Source: an uncultured Eubacteriales bacterium (GTDB lineage: Bacteria; Bacillota; Clostridia; Christensenellales; Aristaeellaceae). From it: 64,000 nucleotides of DNA. The stretch's first letter is position 1. Every line of letters begins with the position of its first letter. The notes beneath the pieces were generated by a model. It saw only the letters and a list, made by a program, of their open reading frames with translations, made no database searches and had not been told where the DNA came from. The translations under genes were made by a program, and so were the position numbers. Location of the stretch: positions 1-64,000 of the forward strand of contig ONJM01000010.1 of NCBI GenBank assembly GCA_900318145.1, written 5' to 3'. Positions 25,867-35,275 of the stretch are shown one piece after another.

Positions 25867-27051
25867 ATGAAAGAGTTTGAACTGAAATACGGCTGCAACC
25901 CCAACCAGAAACCTGCGAAAATCTACATGAAGGACGGCGGCGAGCTGCCTATTCAGATCCTGTCCGGCCGCCCCGGATACATCAATTTCCTGGATGCCTT
26001 CAACAGCTGGCAGCTGGTGAAGGAACTGAAGGCGGCCCTGGGCCTGCCGGCGGTAACCTCCTTCAAGCATGTGAGTCCCACATCCGCGGCGGTAGGCATT
26101 CCGCTGAGCGATGACCTGAAGAAGGCCTGCTTTGTGGACGATATCGAAGGCCTGGACGATTCCCCCCTGGCCTGCGCGTATGCCCGTGCCCGCGGAACGG
26201 ACCGGATGTGCTCCTTCGGCGACTGGGTCGCCATGAGCGACGTTTGCGACGTAACCACCGCGAAAATGCTGAAGCGGGAAGTTTCCGACGGTGTCATCGC
26301 GCCCGGGTATGAGCCGGAAGCCCTGGAAATCCTGAAAACCAAGCGCAAAGGCAATTACAACATCGTGCAGATTGATCCGGACTACGTGCCGGAGGTGCAG
26401 GAAACCAAGCAGGTATTCGGCATCACCTTCGAGCAGGGCCGGAACAACTTCGAAATCAACCGGGAGCTGCTCAGCGATATCGTGACGAAGAACAGGGACC
26501 TGCCGGAATCCGCTGTACGCGACCTGATCATCGCCCTGATCACCCTGAAGTACACCCAGTCCAATTCCGTGTGCTACGCGGTGGACGGACAGGCGATCGG
26601 CGTGGGCGCCGGCCAGCAGAGCCGCATTCACTGCACGCGCCTGGCGGGTTCCAAGGCGGATACCTGGTTCCTGCGGCAGCATGAAAAGGTCCTGAACCTG
26701 CCCTTCCGGGCAGACCTGGGCCGGCCCGAACGGGACAACGTGATCGACGGATATATCAACCAGAACGAAGAGGATGTCTGCGCGGACGGCAACTGGCAGA
26801 AGTATTTCACGGCGCAGCCGGCGCCCCTGACGGACGCGGAAAAGAAAGCCTTCCTGTCCACCCGGCAGAACGTGGCGCTCGGTTCCGACGCTTTCTTCCC
26901 CTTCAGCGACAATATTGAGCGGGCGTACCGCAGCGGTGTGAAGTATATCGCGGAGCCCGGCGGATCCATCCGGGACGACGCGGTGATCGAATGCTGCGAC
27001 AAGTACGGCCTGGTGATGTGCTTCACGAAGATGCGGCTGTTCCATCATTGA
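25867..27051 (+). CDS. AICAR formyltransferase, stand-alone
   Basis: 394 residues. Formylates AICAR with 10-formyl-THF. Motifs of the transformylase half of PurH are present: LKYGCNPNQKPA near the N-terminus, the catalytic Lys-His pair in SFKHVSPTSAAVG (about 64-76), SNSVCYAVDGQAIGVGAGQQSRI (about 237-259) and FFPFSDNIERA. There is no N-terminal MGS-like IMP cyclohydrolase domain, which explains the separate PurO-like gene just upstream. ATG25867 follows GAAGGAGAG. Confidence 0.93.
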   Translation: MKEFELKYGCNPNQKPAKIYMKDGGELPIQILSGRPGYINFLDAFNSWQLVKELKAALGLPAVTSFKHVSPTSAAVGIPLSDDLKKACFVDDIEGLDDSPLACAYARARGTDRMCSFGDWVAMSDVCDVTTAKMLKREVSDGVIAPGYEPEALEILKTKRKGNYNIVQIDPDYVPEVQETKQVFGITFEQGRNNFEINRELLSDIVTKNRDLPESAVRDLIIALITLKYTQSNSVCYAVDGQAIGVGAGQQSRIHCTRLAGSKADTWFLRQHEKVLNLPFRADLGRPERDNVIDGYINQNEEDVCADGNWQKYFTAQPAPLTDAEKKAFLSTRQNVALGSDAFFPFSDNIERAYRSGVKYIAEPGGSIRDDAVIECCDKYGLVMCFTKMRLFHH

Positions 27052-27060
27052 TGAGTTGAT

Positions 27061-27134
27061 AAGATCCTTCACACTGTTGAGGATGACACGCCGGACGCGA
27101 CGCTCCGTGTCATTCTGAACACGGCGAAGAGTCC
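27061..27134. repeat. Inverted pair of dispersed repeats between AICAR transformylase and purD
   Basis: A minus-oriented copy (27061-27089, AAGATCCTTC...GATGACAC) faces a plus-oriented copy (27107-27134, GTGTCATTCTGAA...), with 17 bases between. The arms CGTGTCATYC and its complement can form a hairpin inside the operon mRNA. Confidence 0.7.
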
Positions 27135-27155
27135 GATGAATATGAGGTTACGGAT

Positions 27156-28439
27156 ATGAAGATTCTGGTAGTCGGCGGCGGCGGCCGGGAACACGCGATC
27201 ATTAAAAAGCTGAAGGAAAACCCTGCGGTTGAGGAAATTTTCGCCCTGCCCGGAAACGGCGGCATTGCCGCCGACGCGGTCTGTACCGGTATCGGCGCAA
27301 AAGATCTGGACGGGATCGTCGCCTTCGCGCGGGAAAACGGGATTGACTACGCTGTGGTGGCGCCGGACGATCCGCTGGTGTTGGGCTGCGTGGACGCGCT
27401 GGAAGCCGCCGGCGTTCCCTGTTTCGGTCCCCGGAAGAACGCCGCGATCATCGAGGGCAGCAAGGTGTTTTCCAAGGACCTGATGAAGAAGTACGGCATT
27501 CCCACCGCGGCGTACGAGGTTTTCTCCGATCCGGCGGAAGCGCTGAAGTACCTGGAGACGGCGCCGGTTCCGACGGTTGTCAAGGCGGACGGTCTGGCGC
27601 TGGGCAAGGGCGTGACGGTGGCAATGACCCGGGAAGAAGCCTTCGGCGCGGTGCGTGAAATCATGGAGGATAAAAAATTCGGCGCCAGCGGGGACCGGAT
27701 CGTCATTGAGGAATACCTGGAAGGCCCGGAGGTTTCCGTGCTGAGCTTCACCGACGGAACCACCCTGGTACCGATGGTTTCCAGCATGGACCACAAACGG
27801 GCGGGCGACGGGGATACCGGCCCCAACACCGGCGGCATGGGAACGATTGCCCCGAATCCGTACTATACGGAAGCTGTGGCGGCGGAATGCATGGAAAAGA
27901 TTTTCCTGCCCACGATCCGGGCGATGAAGACGGAGGGCCGTGAATTCCGCGGCTGCCTGTATTTCGGCCTGATGATCACGAAAGACGGATCGAAGGTAAT
28001 CGAATACAACTGCCGCTTCGGCGATCCGGAAACCCAGGTGGTGCTGCCCCTGCTGGAAAGCGACCTGCTGACCGTCATGCAGGCGGTAACCGCCGGAAAA
28101 CTGGCGGAATGCGAAGTGAAATTCCGGGATGCCAGCGCCTGCTGTCTAGTGCTCGCTTCAGCTGGTTATCCCGGATCCTACGGAAAGGGATACGAAATTA
28201 CAATTCCGGAAAACGTGCGCCACAATGTCTATGTGGCCGGCGCTGCGCTGAAGGACGGGAAGCTTGTAACCTCCGGCGGGCGCGTGCTGGGGATTACCGC
28301 GGTGGCGGATACGCTGCCGGAAGCTGTGAAAGGCGCTTATGCACTGGCGGAACAGGTGACGTTCGGGAATAAGTATTTCAGGACGGACATTGGGCGAAGA
28401 GCCCTTGACTGCCAGCGGCAGAAATCTCAAGGGCTCTGA
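27156..28439 (+). CDS. purD: Phosphoribosylamine-glycine ligase (GAR synthetase)
   Basis: 427 residues, ATP-grasp enzyme joining phosphoribosylamine and glycine. Motifs: VVGGGGREHAI (residues 4-14), VVKADGLALGKGV (about 142-154), TGPNTGGMGT (about 225) and YNCRFGDPETQ (about 284-294). The family normally ends shortly after RxDIGxRAL; here the frame continues for about ten residues (DCQRQKSQGL) encoded by the structured repeat, which also supplies the stop. The extension is probably harmless. Ribosome site ATGAGGT is weak. Confidence 0.94.
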   Translation: MKILVVGGGGREHAIIKKLKENPAVEEIFALPGNGGIAADAVCTGIGAKDLDGIVAFARENGIDYAVVAPDDPLVLGCVDALEAAGVPCFGPRKNAAIIEGSKVFSKDLMKKYGIPTAAYEVFSDPAEALKYLETAPVPTVVKADGLALGKGVTVAMTREEAFGAVREIMEDKKFGASGDRIVIEEYLEGPEVSVLSFTDGTTLVPMVSSMDHKRAGDGDTGPNTGGMGTIAPNPYYTEAVAAECMEKIFLPTIRAMKTEGREFRGCLYFGLMITKDGSKVIEYNCRFGDPETQVVLPLLESDLLTVMQAVTAGKLAECEVKFRDASACCLVLASAGYPGSYGKGYEITIPENVRHNVYVAGAALKDGKLVTSGGRVLGITAVADTLPEAVKGAYALAEQVTFGNKYFRTDIGRRALDCQRQKSQGL

Positions 28440-28560
28440 GGTCAACCGAAACAAGCAGAGGCGGATGTAACGCCTCTGCGACGATTGAGGTTGCGGGAAG
28501 AAGAGCCCTTGACTGCCAGCGGCAGAAATCTCAAGGGGTCTGAGGTCAACCGAAAAAAGC
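28396..28560 (+). repeat. Structured modular intergenic repeat, copies B and C
   Basis: Copy B: 11-base-pair stem AGAGCCCTTGA/TCAAGGGCTCT around CTGCC-AGC-GGCAG (28398-28437), then CAACCGAAACAAGC, a 9-base-pair hairpin GCAGAGGCG/CGCCTCTGC (28455-28479) and the GACGATTGAGGTTGCGG block. Copy C (28500-28560) repeats 28396-28456 as a direct repeat with two mismatches, one of which breaks a stem pair. It overlaps the end of purD and lies in the purD-purL gap. Confidence 0.78.
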
Positions 28561-28574
28561 AAGAGGTCAGGAAT

Positions 28575-31500
28575 ATGGTACACAGAATTTTTGTGGAAAA
28601 GAAACCGGGACTGGACAATGAAGCGCGGGAACTGCTGGGCGAAGCCCGGAACCTGCTGGGCATCACCGGGCTGGAAAAAGTCCGCCTGCTGAACCGTTAT
28701 GACGCGGAAGACATGGATCCGGAGCTGTTCCGGCGCGCGGTGAAGACCGTTTTCTCCGAACCGCAGCTGGATATTGCCACAGAAGAAGCGGATACGGAAG
28801 GCGCTGCCGTCTTTGCGGTGGAATACCTGCCCGGTCAGTTCGACCAGCGGGCGGATTCAGCGGCCCAGTGCATCCAGTTCATCAGCCGGGGTGAACGGCC
28901 CCTGATCCGCAGCGCGAAGCTGTACGCCCTGTACGGCAGCCTGACGGCGGAAGAGATTGCGGAAATCAAAAAGTACGTGATCAACCCGGTGGAAGCACGG
29001 GAAGCTTCCCTTGAAAAGCCGGAAACCCTGAAGATCGAATACGCGGTACCCTCGGAAGTCGCGACGCTGGACGGTTTCACAAAGCTGGACCGGGCGGGCC
29101 TGGAAGCCTTTGTGGCGAAATACGGCCTGGCGATGGACGCGGACGATATCGCGTTCTGCCAGCAATATTTCCTGCGGGAAAAGCGGGATCCCACCATCAC
29201 GGAGATCCGGATGCTGGATACCTACTGGAGCGACCACTGCCGCCATACGACCTTCCTGACGGAAATTGACGGCGTGACCTTCGAGGATCCGCTGCTGGAG
29301 AAGGCTTACCGGGATTACCTGGATACCCGCAAAGCGCTGGGCCGGACCAAGCCGGTCTGTCTGATGGATGTCGCGACGATTGCCGTCCGCGCGCTCAAGG
29401 CCCAGGGCAAACTGCCGAAGCTGGACGAAAGCGAAGAGATCAACGCCTGCACGGTGAAGATCGAAGTGGAAGCCGACGGAAAGAAAGAGCCCTGGCTGCT
29501 GCTGTTCAAGAACGAAACCCACAACCATCCTACAGAGATTGAACCTTTCGGCGGCGCAGCGACCTGTATCGGCGGCGCCATCCGCGATCCGCTGAGCGGC
29601 CGGGCGTATGTCTACGGCGCGATGCGGGTCACCGGCGCGGCGGATCCGACCGTGCCCGTGAGCGAAACCATTCCCGGCAAGCTGCCCCAGCGCAAGCTGG
29701 TAACCACCGCTGCGGCCGGCTACTCCTCCTACGGCAACCAGATCGGTCTGGCGACCGGTATCGTGGATGAGATCTATCATCCCGGCTACGCGGCGAAACG
29801 TATGGAGATCGGCGCGGTGGTCGCGGCGGCGCCGGCGGAAAACGTACGGCGGGAACGCCCCGAACCCGGGGACATCGTAATCCTGCTGGGCGGAAGCACC
29901 GGGCGGGACGGCATCGGCGGCGCGACCGGTTCCTCCAAGGCCCATAACGCCCACAGCGTTGAAACCTGCGGCGCGGAGGTCCAGAAGGGCAACGCGCCGG
30001 AGGAACGGAAGCTGCAGCGGCTGTTCCGGAACGGCGAGGCGACCCGCATGATCAAGCGGTGCAACGACTTCGGCGCCGGCGGCGTGAGCGTCGCCATCGG
30101 CGAGCTTGCCGACGGACTGGAGATTGACCTGAACGCCGTACCCAAGAAGTACGAAGGCCTGGACGGCACCGAGCTGGCGATTTCAGAAAGCCAGGAGCGG
30201 ATGGCTGTCGTCGTGGCGAAGGAGGACGCGGAAGCGTTCCTTGCCCTTGCGCGGGAAGAGAACCTGCAGGCCTGCCCGGTGGCGGTGGTCAGGGCGGAAC
30301 CCCGCCTGGTCATGCACTGGAACGGAAAGAAGATCGTGGACATCAGCCGCGATTTCCTGAACTCCAACGGCGCGCCGAAGCACATCCGCATTGCTCCGGC
30401 AAAGCCGGAAGCCTGGCGGAGGAAGGCGGAGGGATCCTTCACCGACAATCTGAAGCGGCTGGCTTCCGACCTGAATGTCTGCTCCCGCAGGGGCCTGAGC
30501 GAACGGTTCGACTCCACGATCGGCGCCGGCACCGTACTGATGCCCTTCGGCGGAAAATACCAGCTGACCCCCATCCAGGCGATGGCGCAGCTGGTCAGCA
30601 TGGAAAAGAAACACACGGACGACTGCTCCCTGATGGCGTGGGGCTACAATCCCTTCATCACGGAGAAGAGCCCGTATCACGGCGCGTACCTCGCGGTTGT
30701 GGAATCGGTCAGCAAGCTGATCGCCTCCGGCGCGGAATTCCGTGACGTGTACCTGACTTTCCAGGAATACTTCGAGAAACCCGGAAAGGACGGCAGGCGC
30801 TGGGGCAAGCCTCTGGCCGCGCTGCTGGGCGCCTTTGAAGCCCAGATGGCGCTGGGAATCGGGGCCATCGGCGGCAAGGACTCCATGAGCGGATCCTTTG
30901 AGAAACTGGATGTGCCGCCGACGCTGGTCTCCTTCGCGGTGACCATGGCCAAAACCGGCGATATCATTTCCCCCGAGACGAAGCAGGCCGGGAACAAGGT
31001 AATCCTGATCCGGACAAAGACGGACGCGGACGGCCTGCCGGAAACGGCCTCCCTGCTGGAAAACTTCGGCAAGGTGACCACCCTGGTCCGCTCGGGAAAA
31101 GCCGTCAGCTGCTATACGCCCGGCATGGGCGGGATTGCCGGCGCAATCATGAAGATGAGCTTCGGCAACGGCCTGGGCTTCCGCTTCGCGGACGGATGGT
31201 CCGTGGACGAACTGACGGCCTGGCGCTATGGTGACTTCCTGGCTGAAGTGAGCGAAGATACGGAAGGTGAACTGCTCGGCGAAGTGACGGACGACGGGAA
31301 GCTGTCCCTCGGCAGTGAAGGCGTCGCGCTTTCCGGCCTGCAGCAGCTGTGGGAGGACAGGCTGGAATCCGTATTTGCCTGCAATATTCCGACGCCCGCG
31401 GACAAGGCGGAAAACGTATCCTTTGGTGCAAAGGCCTGGCCGGCGCCGGCTGTGAAAGCCGCAAAGCCCCGGGTGCTGATCCCGGCCTTCCCCGGTACGA

Positions 31501-32261
31501 ACTGCGAATGCGACAGCGCGAAAGCGGTGCTTGACGCCGGCGCTGAAGCGAAGATTGCTGTAATCAACAACCTGACGGCGGAAGGCCTGACCAGGAGCAT
31601 CGAAAGCTTCGCGGAAGAGATCCGGAAGAGCCAGGTGATCTTTATCCCCGGCGGATTCAGCGGCGGCGACGAACCGGACGGCAGCGCCAAGTTTATTACG
31701 GCGTTCTTCCGCAATGAAGCGGTCAAAGACGCGGTGGCGGACCTGCTGGACAACCGGGACGGCCTGATGTGCGGAATCTGCAACGGCTTCCAGGCGCTGA
31801 TCAAGCTCGGCCTGGTACCCTTCGGAAAGATTATCGATACGGACGAGACCTGCCCGACGCTGACCTTCAATACCATCGGCCGGCACCAGAGCCGGATCGT
31901 GCATACCCGCGTCGCGAGCAACATGAGCCCCTGGCTGCGGGACGTGAATGTCGGCGATGTGTTCACGGTTCCGATCAGCCACGGCGAAGGCAGGTTCCTG
32001 GCGGATGAAGCGACGCTGAAGCGGCTGGAGGAGAACGGGCAGATCGCGACCCAGTATGTGGATCTGGACGGAAACGCTACAATGAATGTGCGCTTCAATC
32101 CCAACGGCAGCCGGATGGCGATCGAAGGCATCACGAGCCCGGACGGCCGGGTGTTCGGCAAGATGGGGCACAGCGAGCGCTGGGCAAAGGGCCTGTACAG
32201 GAACGTGCCCGGCAACTATGACATCGGTATGTTCCGGGCAGCGGTGAAGTATTTCAGGTGA
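28575..32261 (+). CDS. purL: Phosphoribosylformylglycinamidine synthase, single-chain
   Basis: 1228 residues, the large fused type with synthetase and glutaminase in one chain. Converts FGAR to FGAM with glutamine and ATP. The synthetase part shows [15 protein letters not shown] (about 214-228), [21 protein letters not shown] and [16 protein letters not shown]. The C-terminal class I glutaminase (from about 975; [16 protein letters not shown]) has nucleophile Cys in [11 protein letters not shown] and a late His in PISHGEGRF. Unlike PurF here, its glutaminase looks intact. ATG28575 follows AAGAGGT/AGG after repeat copy C. Confidence 0.96.
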   Translation: MVHRIFVEKKPGLDNEARELLGEARNLLGITGLEKVRLLNRYDAEDMDPELFRRAVKTVFSEPQLDIATEEADTEGAAVFAVEYLPGQFDQRADSAAQCIQFISRGERPLIRSAKLYALYGSLTAEEIAEIKKYVINPVEAREASLEKPETLKIEYAVPSEVATLDGFTKLDRAGLEAFVAKYGLAMDADDIAFCQQYFLREKRDPTITEIRMLDTYWSDHCRHTTFLTEIDGVTFEDPLLEKAYRDYLDTRKALGRTKPVCLMDVATIAVRALKAQGKLPKLDESEEINACTVKIEVEADGKKEPWLLLFKNETHNHPTEIEPFGGAATCIGGAIRDPLSGRAYVYGAMRVTGAADPTVPVSETIPGKLPQRKLVTTAAAGYSSYGNQIGLATGIVDEIYHPGYAAKRMEIGAVVAAAPAENVRRERPEPGDIVILLGGSTGRDGIGGATGSSKAHNAHSVETCGAEVQKGNAPEERKLQRLFRNGEATRMIKRCNDFGAGGVSVAIGELADGLEIDLNAVPKKYEGLDGTELAISESQERMAVVVAKEDAEAFLALAREENLQACPVAVVRAEPRLVMHWNGKKIVDISRDFLNSNGAPKHIRIAPAKPEAWRRKAEGSFTDNLKRLASDLNVCSRRGLSERFDSTIGAGTVLMPFGGKYQLTPIQAMAQLVSMEKKHTDDCSLMAWGYNPFITEKSPYHGAYLAVVESVSKLIASGAEFRDVYLTFQEYFEKPGKDGRRWGKPLAALLGAFEAQMALGIGAIGGKDSMSGSFEKLDVPPTLVSFAVTMAKTGDIISPETKQAGNKVILIRTKTDADGLPETASLLENFGKVTTLVRSGKAVSCYTPGMGGIAGAIMKMSFGNGLGFRFADGWSVDELTAWRYGDFLAEVSEDTEGELLGEVTDDGKLSLGSEGVALSGLQQLWEDRLESVFACNIPTPADKAENVSFGAKAWPAPAVKAAKPRVLIPAFPGTNCECDSAKAVLDAGAEAKIAVINNLTAEGLTRSIESFAEEIRKSQVIFIPGGFSGGDEPDGSAKFITAFFRNEAVKDAVADLLDNRDGLMCGICNGFQALIKLGLVPFGKIIDTDETCPTLTFNTIGRHQSRIVHTRVASNMSPWLRDVNVGDVFTVPISHGEGRFLADEATLKRLEENGQIATQYVDLDGNATMNVRFNPNGSRMAIEGITSPDGRVFGKMGHSERWAKGLYRNVPGNYDIGMFRAAVKYFR

Positions 32262-32295
32262 AACCAGACAGACCAACAAACAGGAGGAGAGCAGC

Positions 32296-33975
32296 ATGGC
32301 GTATCTGTCCGATATTGAAATAGCCCAGCAGTGTGAAATGAAGCCGATCATGGAGATCGCGAAGAGAGCTCACGTGGATGAGAAGTACGTGGAGCAGTAC
32401 GGCCGGTATAAAGCCAAGATTGATCCGGCGCTGATCGACGAAACAACCCGGAAGCCCGGGAAGCTGGTGCTGGTGACCGCCATCACGCCCACGCCCGCCG
32501 GCGAAGGAAAAACCACCACGACGATCGGCCTGGCGGACGGTCTGAGCCGCATCGGCAAGGACGTAACCGTGGCCCTGCGCGAGCCGAGCCTCGGTCCGGT
32601 ATTCGGCGTCAAGGGCGGTGCCGCGGGCGGCGGATACGCCCAGGTGGTGCCCATGGAGGATATCAACCTGCATTTCACCGGCGACTTCCATGCCATCGGC
32701 GCGGCCAACAACCTGCTGGCGGCCATGCTGGACAACCATATTCAGCAGGGGAACGCCCTGGGGATCGACGTGAAGAAGATTACCTGGAAGCGCTGTGTGG
32801 ATATGAACGACCGGCAGCTGCGGTTCGTGGTGGACGGCCTGGGCGGAAGAACAAACGGCGTTCCGCGGGAGGATGGGTTCGATATTACCGTGGCCAGCGA
32901 AATTATGGCGGTGTTCTGCCTGGCTTCTTCCATGAAGGACCTGAAGGAGCGCCTGAGCCGGATTATCGTGGCCTACACCTATGACGACAAGCCGGTGACC
33001 GCCGGTGATCTCAAAGCGACCGGCGCCATGGCGGCCCTGCTGCGGGACGCCCTGAAGCCCAACCTTGTGCAGACCCTGGAAGGGACGCCCGCTTTCGTGC
33101 ACGGCGGACCGTTCGCCAATATCGCCCACGGCTGCAATTCCGTGATGGCGACCCGCATGGCGATGCGGATGGGCGACTACACTGTGACGGAAGCCGGATT
33201 CGGCGCGGACCTGGGCGCGGAAAAGTTCCTGGATATCAAGTGCCGTATGGCGGGGCTGACGCCGGACGCGGTGGTCGTGGTCGGTACCGTGCGCGCGCTG
33301 AAGATGCACGGCGGACTGGATAAGAAACAGCTGGCGGAGGAAGATCTCGGCGCTCTGGAAAAGGGCGTTCCGAACCTGCTGCGCCATGTACGCAACATCA
33401 CGGAAGTTTATCATCTGCCCTGCGTGGTGGCAATCAACCGCTTCCCGACGGATACGGACGCGGAGATCGATTTCATCATCCGCAAGTGCCGGGAGCTGGG
33501 CGTGAATACCGTACTGAGCACTGTCTGGGCGGAAGGCGGAAAGGGCGGGGAAGACCTGGCCCGCGAAGTGGTCCGCCTGTGCGAGGAAGAGAAGGGTAAT
33601 TTCACCTTCAGCTACGATCTGGACATGACCATTGAGGAGAAGCTGGAAGCCCTGACGAAGAAGATCTACGGCGGCGCCGGCGTAGCTTTGACACCCGCTG
33701 CGAAGAAGCAGGCGGAGCGGCTGACAGCGCTGGGCTTCGATAAAATGCCCGTGTGTGTGGCTAAAACGCAGTACTCCTTCTCCGACGATCCTGCCCTGCT
33801 GGGCGCGCCGGAAGGCTTCACGGTCACTGTGCGGAACCTGAAGGTTTCCGCGGGCGCCGGATTCCTGGTTGCCCTGACGGGCGAGATCATGACGATGCCC
33901 GGCCTGCCGAAATCCCCGGCGGCGGAGCGCATCGATGTGGATGAAAACACCGGAAAAATCACCGGCCTGTTCTGA
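32296..33975 (+). CDS. fhs: Formate-tetrahydrofolate ligase
   Basis: 559 residues, normal length. Makes 10-formyl-THF from formate, THF and ATP. The P-loop is TPAGEGKTT (66-74), and the family signature [17 protein letters not shown] lies near 105-121; the second signature reads [12 protein letters not shown]. Strong ribosome site AGGAGGAGAG. Its place at the end of the purine operon fits one-carbon supply for PurN and AICAR transformylase. Confidence 0.97.
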   Translation: MAYLSDIEIAQQCEMKPIMEIAKRAHVDEKYVEQYGRYKAKIDPALIDETTRKPGKLVLVTAITPTPAGEGKTTTTIGLADGLSRIGKDVTVALREPSLGPVFGVKGGAAGGGYAQVVPMEDINLHFTGDFHAIGAANNLLAAMLDNHIQQGNALGIDVKKITWKRCVDMNDRQLRFVVDGLGGRTNGVPREDGFDITVASEIMAVFCLASSMKDLKERLSRIIVAYTYDDKPVTAGDLKATGAMAALLRDALKPNLVQTLEGTPAFVHGGPFANIAHGCNSVMATRMAMRMGDYTVTEAGFGADLGAEKFLDIKCRMAGLTPDAVVVVGTVRALKMHGGLDKKQLAEEDLGALEKGVPNLLRHVRNITEVYHLPCVVAINRFPTDTDAEIDFIIRKCRELGVNTVLSTVWAEGGKGGEDLAREVVRLCEEEKGNFTFSYDLDMTIEEKLEALTKKIYGGAGVALTPAAKKQAERLTALGFDKMPVCVAKTQYSFSDDPALLGAPEGFTVTVRNLKVSAGAGFLVALTGEIMTMPGLPKSPAAERIDVDENTGKITGLF

Positions 33976-34017
33976 TCAGCCGTTGACGGATCTTACAATC
34001 AGACCGAAGACGGAACG

Positions 34018-34058
34018 AAAAGGAGCGGCTCTCCCAAATCAGGAGAACCGCTCCTTTG
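34018..34058. terminator. Bidirectional terminator between fhs and cysK
   Basis: AAAGGAGCGG.TCTCC pairs with GGAGA.CCGCTCCTTT (about 15 pairs, one mismatch) with a 7-base loop. The minus strand has CCTTTT, the plus strand CCTTT, so it serves both converging operons. Confidence 0.85.
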
Positions 34059-34082
34059 CCATTTGCCGGCTGCCAGCCGCTG

Positions 34083-35015
34083 TTACTCCGTGAACAGGGG
34101 CGTGGAATAGTACCGGTCGCCGCTGTCCGGCAGCAGGGCAACGATAACCTTGCCCTTGTTTTCCGGCCGTTTCGCCAGTTCGATGGCGCCGTAGAGGGCA
34201 GCGCCGGAGGAGATACCCACGGAGATACCTTCCTTTTTCGCAAGCAGCTTCGCGGTTTCAAAAGCGTTTTCCGTTGTGGCGGTGAACACTTCGTCATAGA
34301 CTTTGGTGTTCAGCACGTCTGGCACAAAACCGGCGCCGATGCCCTGGATCTTGTGGGCGCCGGCGTGGCCTTCGGACAGCACGGGGGAGTCCTTGGGCTC
34401 GAGGGCGACGACTTTGATGGCGGGATTCTGCTCCTTCAGGTATTCGCCGGTGCCGGTGACGGTGCCGCCGGTGCCTACGCCGGCGATGAAGATATCGACT
34501 TTGCCGTCGGTGTCCTTCCAGATTTCGGGGCCTGTGGTGGCTTTATGGACAGCGGGGTTTGCCGGATTCACAAACTGCCCGGGGATGAAGCCGCCGGGAA
34601 TTTCCTTTGCCAGCTCCTCTGCTTTTGCGATGGCGCCTTTCATGCCCTTTGAGCCTTCCGTCAGCACCAGCTCGGCGCCGTAGGCTTTCAGGATATTGCG
34701 GCGCTCCACGCTCATGGTTTCCGGCATGGTCAGGATAATGCGGTAGCCTTTGGCGGCGGCGATGGCGGCCAGGCCGATGCCCGTGTTGCCGCTGGTAGGC
34801 TCGATGATTACGGACCCTTCTTTCAGGAGGCCTTTTTCTTCCGCATCCTCGATCATGGCTTTGGCAATCCGGTCCTTGACGCTGCCGGCCGGATTGAAGT
34901 ACTCCAGCTTCACCAGCACGGTGGCTTCCAGGCCAAGGGCCTTTTCAATGTTTGCGACTTCCACGAGGGGAGTATTTCCGATGAGTCCCAGGGTTCCCTT
35001 ATAGATCTTGGACAT
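34083..35015 (-). CDS. cysK: Cysteine synthase (O-acetylserine sulfhydrylase)
   Basis: 310 residues. PLP enzyme making cysteine from O-acetylserine and sulfide. The PLP lysine is Lys47 in NPAGSVKDR, the phosphate/substrate loop is TSGNTG (74-79) and the cofactor-side glycine loop [10 protein letters not shown] is near 178. Start at ATG35015 gives the usual N-terminus [17 protein letters not shown]; an in-frame extension to 35237 is the leader region in a different frame from the leader peptide. Expressed from a strong promoter 230 bases upstream, through a leader peptide and terminator that suggest cysteine-controlled attenuation. Confidence 0.96.
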   Translation of the reverse strand: MSKIYKGTLGLIGNTPLVEVANIEKALGLEATVLVKLEYFNPAGSVKDRIAKAMIEDAEEKGLLKEGSVIIEPTSGNTGIGLAAIAAAKGYRIILTMPETMSVERRNILKAYGAELVLTEGSKGMKGAIAKAEELAKEIPGGFIPGQFVNPANPAVHKATTGPEIWKDTDGKVDIFIAGVGTGGTVTGTGEYLKEQNPAIKVVALEPKDSPVLSEGHAGAHKIQGIGAGFVPDVLNTKVYDEVFTATTENAFETAKLLAKKEGISVGISSGAALYGAIELAKRPENKGKVIVALLPDSGDRYYSTPLFTE

Positions 35016-35051
35016 AACGCAGCCTTCTTTCTTTTTCAATTTATTCCGGAC

Positions 35052-35081
35052 AAAACAAAACCGGGAGGGTACGCCTCCCGG
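35052..35081 (-). terminator. Leader terminator (attenuator) of cysK
   Basis: On the minus strand CCGGGAGG pairs with CCTCCCGG around a CGTAC loop and runs into TTTTGTTTT, 37 bases before the cysK start. Its left part CCCGGGA (35076-35082) can instead pair with TCCCGGG inside the leader ORF (35135-35141). Confidence 0.85.
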
Positions 35082-35101
35082 GTATTCAGCAATACAGGCA
35101 T

Positions 35102-35188
35102 TCAGCAACATCGAACGCCGGCACGCATGAAAACCCCGGGACGCATTATCTGCATGCGCCGACAGTGCCGCATGATACACCGTGCCAT
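35102..35188 (-). CDS. Cys/Met-rich leader peptide of cysK (28 aa)
   Basis: ATG35188 lies eight bases after GGAGG (AAGGAGG) and about 26 bases into the transcript. The 28-residue product begins MARCIMRHC and ends VRCC-stop. Cysteines are at positions 4, 9, 27 and 28, and methionines at 1, 6, 12, 15 and 21, so nine of 28 residues contain sulfur. The tandem TGT-TGC codons (35105-35110) directly before the stop lie in the loop of a 7-bp hairpin (GGCGTTC 35113-35119 with GAATGCC 35097-35103), 20-odd bases ahead of the terminator. This is the layout of a ribosome-stalling attenuator; no homologue is recognised. Confidence 0.8.
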   Translation of the reverse strand: MARCIMRHCRRMQIMRPGVFMRAGVRCC

Positions 35189-35220
35189 CCTGCGCGCCTC
35201 CTTCCGTTCGTGTTGCGGCT

Positions 35221-35249
35221 ATTCTAACATCAATCACCTACTATGTCAA
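35221..35249 (-). promoter_or_regulatory. Promoter of the cysK leader
   Basis: Minus strand TTGACA (35244-35249), 17-base spacer, TAGAAT (35221-35226): 11/12 consensus. It lies directly behind the end of the SpoIID/LytB gene, so cysK is independently transcribed. Confidence 0.88.
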
Positions 35250-35275
35250 TAGGCGAATTAAAGATTTCAGGTTTT

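Noticed and set aside
35016-35220. T-box riboswitch upstream of cysK
   Set aside because: No T-box AGGGTGGNACCGCG-like sequence was found in the leader; the leader ORF and terminator explain the region better.
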